Below are positions 55,243 through 64,000 of a stretch of 64,000 nt of DNA, one piece after another. Under the pieces are notes generated by a model. It worked only from the letters and a program-made list of their open reading frames with translations. It ran no database searches and had not been told where the DNA came from. This stretch comes from CALOBA01 sp942491465 (lineage in GTDB: Bacteria; Pseudomonadota; Gammaproteobacteria; Chromatiales; Chromatiaceae). Both the position numbers and the translations under genes were made by a program. Each line of letters begins with the position of its first letter. Position 1 is the first letter of the stretch. The stretch is from assembly GCA_942491465.1 (NCBI GenBank), contig CALOBA010000074.1, forward strand, positions 1-64,000, written 5' to 3'.

Positions 55243-55498
55243 CGCAACGTCGCGGGAGCCTGCGCCTCCCGCGGCGGCCGGCTGGGAGCCGGCGCTCCCA
55301 GTCGCCGGTCGACGCTGCCCCAAAGCGCAGGCTTCCAGCCGGCAACTGGGCTTGGCGGCTTCCAGCCGGCAGAAAGGGACGGCGGAATGCGCCAACGGCA
55401 AAGAAAGGTCTCACACCATACGCACCGGCCAAGCAGTGAACCAAGCTCGCTGCACCTCCCCGTCCATGGAGACAATCCCTTCCCGAGGCTGAAGCCCG
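55243..55498. other. Intergenic region with CCAGCCGGC-type palindromes
   Basis: Directly after the soxB stop come GCGGGAGCCTGCGCCTCCCGC and GGCTGGGAGCCGGCGCTCCCAG hairpins, good candidates for a terminator or REP-like repeat. TTCCAGCCGGCA then occurs twice, 22 bases apart. No gene seen. Confidence 0.55.
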
Positions 55499-55942
55499 AT
55501 GACAATCGACTGGCAATCCCTCTCCGCAACCTCCCCCTACCGAACCGCCCTCGCCGTCCGCCAAGCCCTGCGCGAAGGCGACCAAGCCGACGCAGCCACC
55601 GGTCTCGATGAGCTGATCGACGCCATGTCCCGTTCAGACAAGCGCGCACTGAAGAGCCAACTGGTCCGCTTGATGATGCACATCATCAAATGGCAGAGCC
55701 AACCCGAGCGCCGCTCCATGAGCTGGGCCGCCAGCATCGCCAACGCCCGCGACGAGATCGCCGACATCCGCGACGAGACGCCCAGTCTCAACGAGTCGGT
55801 CATTCAGGCGATCTGGCCCCGCGCGTTCAACATGGCGCTGCGCGAGGCCGAAGCCGAGATGGGCCGGCGCTCGCCCGTGCATGCGCTGTCGTGGGACGAC
55901 GTCTTCGAGGCCGATTATCGGCTCGATGCCGACGACGACTGA
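55499..55942 (+). CDS. DUF29-family protein
   Basis: A 147-residue protein. The block SQLVRLMMHIIKWQSQPERR followed by SWAASIANARDEI and a PSL element is the DUF29 signature, a small helical family of unknown function frequent in cyanobacteria and purple bacteria. The N-terminal LDELIDAMSRSDKRALKSQL also fits. It starts about 255 bases after soxB and is followed by transposase debris. Confidence 0.8.
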   Translation: MTIDWQSLSATSPYRTALAVRQALREGDQADAATGLDELIDAMSRSDKRALKSQLVRLMMHIIKWQSQPERRSMSWAASIANARDEIADIRDETPSLNESVIQAIWPRAFNMALREAEAEMGRRSPVHALSWDDVFEADYRLDADDD

Positions 55943-55955
55943 CTCTCCTCCGTCT

Positions 55956-56104
55956 CGTGACACCGAGCAGCAGGTCTTTACCGCACTGCACAACTGCGCG
56001 ATCAGGCGCCCTGATGGCACCACGGCCGCCGAGCGCCTCTTCGCTCAGTCCCATCCCGATTTGTTCGAGCAGGCGCTCGACCTCGGCCTCGAAACCGAAC
56101 CCCA
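55956..56104 (+). pseudogene. C-terminal transposase remnant
   Basis: The frame reads VFTALHNCAIRRPDGTTAAE and RLFAQSHPDLFEQALDLGLE, the C-terminal consensus (H N F ... R R P D G T T A A E R) of a transposase type common in Chromatiaceae and cyanobacteria. No start and no DDE core are present. The coding sense is lost before 56250. It is an insertion scar between the DUF29 and LOV genes. Confidence 0.65.
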
Positions 56105-56254
56105 GCACGGACTTGTCTCCTCGTGCGGGACGGGGCTCGTGGCCCCGGGCCCAACGTTTCACCGCTGCGGCAGCCCGACGAAACCTGAGCAAGCAAGGGC
56201 CGCGGAAATCCGCGAGCGCGAGGCCAAAGAGCGCGAGCGTGCTACGGTCTTGGA

Positions 56255-56713
56255 TCAGCGTCCGCCGTCGGCGCGCTTGAGCTGCCGCTCCAACTCCGCC
56301 AGCTCTTCGCGTGCCCGGACCTGCTCGGTGATGTCGTATTGGATGCCGAGGTAGTAGCGCAGCGCGCCTGCGCGGTCGTAGATCGGCCGGATGGAGAAGC
56401 GGTTGTGGAACAGCGTGCCGTCCTTGCGGTAGTTGCGCAGCGTGACGGTGACGCTGGACTCGGTGCGCATGGCCTCGCGGATCTTGTCGATGGCCGGCTG
56501 GTCGCGGTCGTCGCCCTGCAGGAAGCGGCAATTGCGCCCGATGATGTCGTCGCGGTCGTAGCCGGTGATCAGCTCGAAGGCCTCATTGGCGTAGATCAGC
56601 GGGCAATCGTCCTGGAAGGGATCGGACAGGGTGATGCCGTTGATGCAGGTATCCAGGATCTGGGACAGCAGATGCGGCAGCTCGGCCACATCGTGGTCGG
56701 TAACGAAGTCCAT
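56255..56713 (-). CDS. Short LOV-domain photoreceptor protein
   Basis: A 152-residue PAS protein with the LOV signature GRNCRFLQGDDRDQ, in which Cys62 would form the FMN adduct in blue light. NYRKDGTLFHNRFSIRP and LGIQYDITEQ provide the Asn and Gln flavin contacts (N94, N104, Q125). Only a short helix (Jalpha-like, REELAELERQLKRA) follows, so there is no output domain; short LOV proteins signal by dimer or partner change. It is divergent from a CFA-synthase-like methyltransferase across 127 bases. Confidence 0.92.
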   Translation of the reverse strand: MDFVTDHDVAELPHLLSQILDTCINGITLSDPFQDDCPLIYANEAFELITGYDRDDIIGRNCRFLQGDDRDQPAIDKIREAMRTESSVTVTLRNYRKDGTLFHNRFSIRPIYDRAGALRYYLGIQYDITEQVRAREELAELERQLKRADGGR

Positions 56714-56840
56714 CGGGGGCCTCTCGGAGTGGTGGAGCAGGGAACCGGCGCCGGGGGAGCGTGGATGGCCGGGCGGTTGTTTGTGATCTTGCCGGGCATT
56801 ACCTGGGGATCACCAATGATTTTCCCACCTGGAGACCTCC

Positions 56841-57884
56841 ATGGCCCTGGCCGAATCCACCATCATCGGACTCGTCGAACGCGGCTACGTCCCCGACCCC
56901 ATCGTTCGCAGCGGCATCCGCGACCGGCTGCGCAAGACCCTGGACGGCCTGCCCGTCGACGATTGCGAGGCGGCCATCGACCATAAGAAGGCGTTCGTCG
57001 CCATGATGGACGCCGCCCCCGTCGCCGAGGTGCCGGAGCGGGCCAACGAGCAGCACTATGAGGTGCCGGCCGCCTTCTTCGACACCGTGCTCGGCCCGCA
57101 GCGCAAGTACAGCTCCTGCTGGTGGCCCAAGGGCGTCAAGGATCTGGCCGCGGCCGAGGAGGCATCACTGGCGGCCACCGCCGAGCGTGCCGGCATCGGC
57201 GAGGACATGGACGTGCTGGAGCTCGGCTGCGGCTGGGGCTCGTTCAGCCTCTGGTGTGCCGAGCACTTCCCGAACAGCCGCTTCACGGCGGTATCCAATT
57301 CCAGCGCTCAGCGGGAATTCATCACGGCCGAGGCCGACCGACGCGGCATCGGCAACCTGACGGTGATCACCGCGGACATGAACCGGTTCAAGGCACCGGC
57401 CCGTTACGACCGCATCGTCTCCCTGGAGATGTTCGAGCACATGCGCAACTGGCGCACCCTGTTTGAGCGCGTCCACGGCTGGCTCATGGACGGCGGGCGC
57501 TTCTTTATGCACGTCTTCTGCCACCGCGAGCACCCCTACCCCTACGAGGACACCGGCCCCGACGACTGGATGAGCCACTACTTCTTCGCCGGCGGCATCA
57601 TGCCCAGCGACGACCTGCCGCTGTGGTTCCAGGACCACCTGCGTCTGGTGGACCGCTGGCGCTGGGACGGTCGCCACTACGAGCGCACCCTCAACGCCTG
57701 GCTGGCGCGGATGGACGCCGCCCGCAAACAGGTCTGGCCGATCCTGGAGGACACCTACGGCAAGGACCAGGCCGCCATCTGGTGGCAGCGCTGGCGACTG
57801 TTCTTCATGGCCTGCGCCGAGCTGTTCGGGTTGAACAAGGGCCAGGAGTGGTATGTCGGGCACTATCTGTTCGAACGGCGATGA
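56841..57884 (+). CDS. SAM-dependent methyltransferase, cyclopropane-fatty-acid-synthase-like
   Basis: A 347-residue protein of the branch that includes plant coclaurine N-methyltransferase-like and bacterial CFA-like enzymes. NEQHYEVPAAFFDTVLGPQRKYSSCWW is split here into EQHYEVPAAFFDTVLGPQRK and the acceptor-side YSSCWWPKG; LELGCGWGSFSLW is the SAM loop; SLEMFEHMRNW and HVFCHREHPYPYED follow. The acceptor is probably a lipid or small amine; CFA proper has an N-terminal lipid domain that is missing here. It diverges from the LOV gene, sharing one intergenic region, which makes light-linked control plausible. Confidence 0.88.
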   Translation: MALAESTIIGLVERGYVPDPIVRSGIRDRLRKTLDGLPVDDCEAAIDHKKAFVAMMDAAPVAEVPERANEQHYEVPAAFFDTVLGPQRKYSSCWWPKGVKDLAAAEEASLAATAERAGIGEDMDVLELGCGWGSFSLWCAEHFPNSRFTAVSNSSAQREFITAEADRRGIGNLTVITADMNRFKAPARYDRIVSLEMFEHMRNWRTLFERVHGWLMDGGRFFMHVFCHREHPYPYEDTGPDDWMSHYFFAGGIMPSDDLPLWFQDHLRLVDRWRWDGRHYERTLNAWLARMDAARKQVWPILEDTYGKDQAAIWWQRWRLFFMACAELFGLNKGQEWYVGHYLFERR

Positions 57885-58013
57885 ACGCCTGAGCGGGGCC
57901 GTCCATGGGTGCCGACGCGCGGGCATGGCTATCGCGCTTTCGATTTGCAGGTCCGCTCGGCTATAGTTCGATCAGCGGTGCCGCTCGGGCACCCGTGACC
58001 GACAGGGGGGACG

Positions 58014-58544
58014 ATGACAAGGCCGGCCTTATCCACACTGATCGCGCTGCTGATCCTGACGGGATGCAGTACCGATACCAGCGAACGCGACTACAATCTG
58101 GTCTTCAGCGACATCCAGCCGATGGACTATGCCCGCATCCAATGCCGGCTGGTGCCCATGGAGGATCGGCACACCTGCCTGACCACATCGCTTCAGCACT
58201 ACCGCGATGTGACCCGGGACCCGATCCCCCGCGACCAGGTCACCCGGGGTCCCATGGTCGCCGTGCTGCGGGACGAGATGTATCGCGGCAGCTACATCTC
58301 CTATCCGCTCTCCGCCGCGTTCACCCTCAGCAACGGCCGCAACGTCTGCCGCGGGCGCTTCAACGCCTTCGCCGGGGACAAGATGAGCATCTACCGGGTG
58401 CGCTGCGACAACGGCGCCACCGGTAGCGCCAATCTGGTCCTGGACATCACCGGCGCCAACGGGCTGGGCATCTTCGAGATGGACGACGGCACCCGCGGCC
58501 AGATCATCTTCGGCCCGGCGGCGGTCACCGACATCGTGTACTGA
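58014..58544 (+). CDS. Putative lipoprotein
   Basis: A 176-residue protein starting with a lipoprotein signal (STLIALLILTGCSTDTSE, lipobox LTGC). The mature part is mostly beta-strand-like with three cysteines (IQCRLVP, HTCLTT, NVCRGRF, YRVRCDNG in order). No known family is recognised. It is preceded by a GGGGGG-rich site near the ATG and followed by a MITE-like element 30 bases after its stop. Confidence 0.75.
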   Translation: MTRPALSTLIALLILTGCSTDTSERDYNLVFSDIQPMDYARIQCRLVPMEDRHTCLTTSLQHYRDVTRDPIPRDQVTRGPMVAVLRDEMYRGSYISYPLSAAFTLSNGRNVCRGRFNAFAGDKMSIYRVRCDNGATGSANLVLDITGANGLGIFEMDDGTRGQIIFGPAAVTDIVY

Positions 58545-58575
58545 TCCGCCGAGCGCGGCCCCTCGACGGCACTAT

Positions 58576-58671
58576 GGATCGATTCAAAAACAAGTGGCGC
58601 AGACGCCCGCTCGCTGAACCTTTTGATTCGCCGTTTCTTGGTTGCGTCTGCACCACTTGTTTCTGAACCTT
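58576..58671. repeat. MITE-like element, about 97 bp (copy 2, inverted)
   Basis: Its minus strand reads AAGGTTCAGAAACAAGTGG then TGCAGACGCAACCA, identical to the first 33 bases of the copy at 19370. The other end has GATTCAAAAACAAGTGG. It sits between the lipoprotein gene and the 3' end of cbbR. Confidence 0.88.
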
Positions 58672-58673
58672 GA

Positions 58674-59594
58674 CTATCCGCCGCACAGCGGTCCCGCCAG
58701 GCCCTGCGCCTCCGCCAACACGAAGTCATGAAACGCCTTGGCCGCCGGCGACAACCGCCGGCCGCGGCGATACACCAGATACCAGTCCCGCGGCAGCGGA
58801 AAGCCCTGCACGTCGAGCGTCACCAGCCGGCCGGTCTCCAGCTCCAGCTCGATGGTGTGGGCCGACACCACGCTCAGCCCCAGCCCCGAGCGGACCGACT
58901 GCTTGATCGCCTCGTTGCGGGTCATCTGCATGCCATGGCGGATCAGCGTCCCGCTCTCGGCCAGGAAGCGCTCCAGGGACTGGCGGGTGCCGGAACCGGG
59001 CTCGCGCATGACGAACACCTCGCTGGCGAGCCGTTCCAACGGGATGTCGCGCGCGTCGGCCAGCGGGTGATCCGGCGGCGCGATCACCACCAGCGGGTTG
59101 GCCATGAAGGGCTCGGCGGCCACGTCCACGTCCCCCGGCGGCGTGCCCATCAGCACCATATCGACCTGATTGCTCTCCAACTGGCGGACGATGCGCTCGC
59201 GGTTGGTCACGTCCAGGGTCAGGTGGATGCCGGGGTAGCGGCGGTGGAACTCGGCCAGCAACCGCGGCGCAAAGTAGTTGATGGTGCTGGCCACCGCCAC
59301 CGAGAGCCGACCGCGGCTGACGCCCTTCAGCGACTGCACCACGTCCTCCATCTCGGCCAGGGCGCGGTTGATGCTGCGGCTGTAGTGGTAGATCTCGCGC
59401 CCGGCCTCGGTCAGGCCGATGCCCTTGCCGATGCGCTCGAACAGCGGCAGGCCCACCTGGTCCTCGAGCTGGCGCACCTGCATCGACACCGCCGGTTGGC
59501 TCAGATGCAGCTCCTCGGCGGCGCGGGTGTAGCTGGAGCGGCGCGCCACCGCCTCGAAGACGCGCAGCTGTCGGAGCGAGACGTTCAGCGCCAA
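58674..59594 (-). CDS. cbbR: LysR-type regulator, CbbR-like
   Basis: A 306-residue LysR protein. The HTH is LRQLRVFEAVARRSSYTRAA plus LHLSQPAVSMQVRQLEDQVG, and the effector domain contains GRLSVAVASTINYFAPRLLA and LVVIAPPDHPLADARDI. This matches CbbR regulators of the Calvin-cycle cbb operon. In relatives it diverges from cbbLSQO. Here, what diverges is only a small cbbO remnant, so the RuBisCO operon seems to be deleted from this locus. AT-rich DNA at 59625-59700, with ATTTAGAC and TTATCCCC words, may be the old promoter/operator. Confidence 0.88.
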   Translation of the reverse strand: MALNVSLRQLRVFEAVARRSSYTRAAEELHLSQPAVSMQVRQLEDQVGLPLFERIGKGIGLTEAGREIYHYSRSINRALAEMEDVVQSLKGVSRGRLSVAVASTINYFAPRLLAEFHRRYPGIHLTLDVTNRERIVRQLESNQVDMVLMGTPPGDVDVAAEPFMANPLVVIAPPDHPLADARDIPLERLASEVFVMREPGSGTRQSLERFLAESGTLIRHGMQMTRNEAIKQSVRSGLGLSVVSAHTIELELETGRLVTLDVQGFPLPRDWYLVYRRGRRLSPAAKAFHDFVLAEAQGLAGPLCGG

Positions 59595-59716
59595 GGTCGG
59601 CCTCCTGGATAAAGCCGAGCAATTCGGTCAAATTTAGACATCAGTCGATGCTTATCCCCAATATCAGAAATATCGACTACAGATTATATGTTTTATCGAT
59701 GGAATGCGCGCCACGT

Positions 59717-59815
59717 TCGAGCGGGAGCAAGCGCCTGGTCCTGCTCAGCACCGACGGCGAGCCCGCCGACATCGACCAGCGCGACCCCCAATACCTGCGC
59801 CACGACGCCAAAGTC
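59717..59815 (+). pseudogene. cbbO: Remnant of cbbO (vWA-domain RuBisCO activase subunit)
   Basis: The frame reads SKRLVLLSTDGEPADIDQRD followed by PQYLRHDAK, which is the metal-site region of the vWA domain of CbbO/NorD proteins (ITDGEPADIDVRDPQYLRHD in the family). Sequence before and after does not match, and an early stop follows at 59851. It lies divergent to cbbR at the place where cbbLSQO would start, so it marks a deletion scar. Confidence 0.7.
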
Positions 59816-59905
59816 GATCAGATCGAGCGGCTGCCGGCGTTGACGGGGTGACAGGGGCTGCCTTGGTTGGCATCATCCAGGACTGCTAAGCGATGAGGTG
59901 CGGGC

Positions 59906-62485
<2,580 letters not shown>

Positions 62486-62514
62486 CTCGCTCCTTGGCTG
62501 CCGGCGGCGGCGGG

Positions 62515-63570
62515 CTAGTGCGCCAGATGCCGCTCGACGGCGGCCAGCCGCTCCTCCTGGGTGATGACCAGGCTGCGCGGGAAGCGGATGAACTGGGCGA
62601 TGCGGCCGGCCTGGTCGCGGCGGCGGGCGCGGGAGAGGGTGATCTCGCGCGCGTCGGGGTCGGCGCGGTCACGCACGATGTTCATGCGGTCGACCCAGAG
62701 CGTCATCCGCTCCAGGGTGAGCTCCTGCTCCGGGTGGTCGAGGACCTCCGCCAGGCGTTCCAGGTACTGCTGGATGTCGCCAAGACCGCGGCTGGCGTCG
62801 GCCAGGTCCTTCTCCAGGGTCCGGATCTGCTGCTCCAGACGCTCGCGCTCGGCGAGGTGGTGGCTGCTGCCGGAGAGCACCAGGTCGGCGCCGCCGACCC
62901 GCGGGTTGACCACCTTGAGTTTGATGCGCAGTTTGCGCAGCGCCGTCTCGAGGTCGACCATGCGGTCCTCCTGCTCGGCAATGCGACCGATGCCGATGGA
63001 GACCAGCAGGTCGGCGAGCTGCTGGGCCAGGCTGCGGCGGGTCTCGTCCATATCGGCGCCGAGGCCGAACAGCTCATGATCGGCGAAGCTCAGGGTGCGC
63101 TGCTTGACGTCGCGTTGGACGTGGTCGCCCACCAGCTCCATGCCGAGCTGGGTGCGCTCCCGCGGCCAGGCCACGAGCAGGGCGTAGAGGTGGTCGCCGG
63201 TCTCGCTGGGGTTGGCCTCCAGCCAATCGCGCACGGCCGGCCCGGAGACGGCCCGGCGGATGCTTTCGACGTTGCCGAACAGGGCGTTGACCAGCGGGTC
63301 TTGGGCCCAGGTCGCGGGGTCGACGTCAATGGGCCCCGGCACATTGGCCTCCAGGGACTGCACGTGCTCCAGCAGCCGCGCCGCCACCGGCTTGAGCCGC
63401 CGCCGGTAGCTGCCCAGCCCGCGCAGGGCCGGGTTCGACTGGCTGACGATCCGCTCCACCGCCAGCTCGATGCCCCGCTCGTGCAGCCGCCGCTCGGCGC
63501 CGCGGACCCGCACCCGCGTCCACAGCGTCTCCAGCCAGAGCATCAGGTTGGTCATCAGCTTGTTCATCAT
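62515..63570 (-). CDS. Conserved helical protein of unknown function
   Basis: A 351-residue, mostly alpha-helical protein. It starts MMNKLMTNLMLWLETLWTRV, has LQLGMELVGDHVQRDVKQR-like and DLVLSGSSHHLAERERLEQQ segments, and ends with a short basic helix (ARRRDQAGRIAQFIRFPRSL). There are no catalytic motifs, signal peptide or TM that I can identify. It lies 29 bases before topB on the same strand. Confidence 0.75.
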   Translation of the reverse strand: MMNKLMTNLMLWLETLWTRVRVRGAERRLHERGIELAVERIVSQSNPALRGLGSYRRRLKPVAARLLEHVQSLEANVPGPIDVDPATWAQDPLVNALFGNVESIRRAVSGPAVRDWLEANPSETGDHLYALLVAWPRERTQLGMELVGDHVQRDVKQRTLSFADHELFGLGADMDETRRSLAQQLADLLVSIGIGRIAEQEDRMVDLETALRKLRIKLKVVNPRVGGADLVLSGSSHHLAERERLEQQIRTLEKDLADASRGLGDIQQYLERLAEVLDHPEQELTLERMTLWVDRMNIVRDRADPDAREITLSRARRRDQAGRIAQFIRFPRSLVITQEERLAAVERHLAH

Positions 63571-63630
63571 CGTGCCCCATTTCTCGCCTAGGTAGGTGTC
63601 TTCAGCCTGTCCCGAAATCCCCCACGGATC

Positions 63631-64000
63631 TCACTGCAAGCGGCCGCTGCTGATGTGTTCCTTAAAGCTTTCGCGCACCTCGTCGAGGAGCGCTTGGAGC
63701 GATCGCGCCGGGACGCGTGCCACGCGGATACCCCGCGCTTGCGCTGCCGCAATCAAGGCATCCGCCACTTGTTCATCCGGGACGAGCAGCTCCTCTGCAA
63801 ACTCGGACTTTTGATCGAATGCGGTCTTCAGCAATCGCTCCACCTCCGGTTGCGACATGTCCTCCGCGCCCGTGGGGACGAAACCGAAGGCCAAAATGAA
63901 GCCGCTGGCGGCATCCATCAGCGCCAGCATGTTGAAATCGCCATCCCTGTCGGTTATCACCGGCGCGTCGTTGACTTGGAAGGCAATCCAAGTCTGATTA
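63631..64000 (-). CDS. Hypothetical protein, partial at right edge
   Basis: At least 120 residues of a protein whose start lies beyond the window. The visible part has the strand pattern TWIAFQVNDAPVITDRDGD, LALMDAASGFILAFGF, then helices FDQKSEFAEELLVPDEQVAD and ALLDEVRESFKEHIS. This is reminiscent of DUF6930-like proteins that compare observed and predicted values, but that is a guess from memory. No partner gene can be assessed. Confidence 0.6.
   Translation of the reverse strand, partial: NQTWIAFQVNDAPVITDRDGDFNMLALMDAASGFILAFGFVPTGAEDMSQPEVERLLKTAFDQKSEFAEELLVPDEQVADALIAAAQARGIRVARVPARSLQALLDEVRESFKEHISSGRLQ

Noticed and set aside
53227..55401. A 724-residue open frame antisense to soxB
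   Set aside because: It is a shadow of soxB third-codon GC bias: low-complexity Val/Gly/Asp composition and no motif, whereas soxB itself is unmistakable.

Overview
The window is high-GC gammaproteobacterial DNA and most likely comes from a purple sulfur bacterium or close relative (Chromatiales/Chromatiaceae). Signs of this are a Tat-exported SoxB thiosulfohydrolase, a CbbR-type LysR regulator beside a remnant of cbbO, a typical proteobacterial housekeeping set (ubiG, mnmA-hflD, hpt, selO, topB, ppx/gppA), and many RAYT/REP, MITE and hexanucleotide repeats. Assignment is from gene content only.

Layout. 0-3 kb: two small VapBC-type toxin-antitoxin pairs around a frameshifted RAYT transposase. 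3-3.9 kb: gene-free, with a G/C-only tract and REP-like hairpins. 3.9-14 kb: two paralogous giant proteins that appear to combine a HEPN-like domain, a zinc ribbon, a NACHT-type NTPase and TPR-like repeats. One copy (minus strand) looks intact and follows a two-TM membrane protein; the other (plus strand) is broken by a 10-bp tandem duplication and a 1-bp deletion. 14-16 kb: tandem repeats. 16-26 kb: a decayed surface-protein/export module (RTX remnant, SapC, GAF-HlyD, M50-HlyD, SecA-like ATPase, membrane-fusion protein), then a truncated Fic gene. 26.9-32 kb: a terminus-like region with a Tus homologue, a site closely matching the XerCD dif sequence, kfrA, a tyrosine recombinase and four copies of a 13-bp motif in opposed orientation around dif. 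GGGNAGGG (KOPS-like) octamers noticed by eye mostly point toward this dif from both sides, so the window probably spans the chromosome replication terminus.

32-45 kb is mostly minus-strand core or semi-core genes: YqaA, C26 amidohydrolase, amidoligase, MBL hydrolase, MFS transporter, hflD, mnmA, selO, methylthioinosine phosphorylase, hemerythrin, hpt and two CNNM/CorC proteins. 47-50 kb: ubiG, an NAD(P)-binding protein and ppx/gppA on the plus strand. 50.4-55.2 kb: a FixJ-type response regulator and PhnD-type sensor kinase divergent from soxB, which suggests sulfur-compound sensing. 55.5-59.8 kb: DUF29 protein, transposase remnant, short LOV protein divergent from a CFA-synthase-like methyltransferase, lipoprotein, cbbR and a cbbO scar. 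59.9-64 kb: topB and two unknown proteins, the last running off the edge.

Accessory genes between 1 and 26 kb carry many small frame-breaking lesions while the housekeeping genes are intact. This may be real decay or uneven sequence quality. All domain calls are from reading motifs by eye; no database search was possible.
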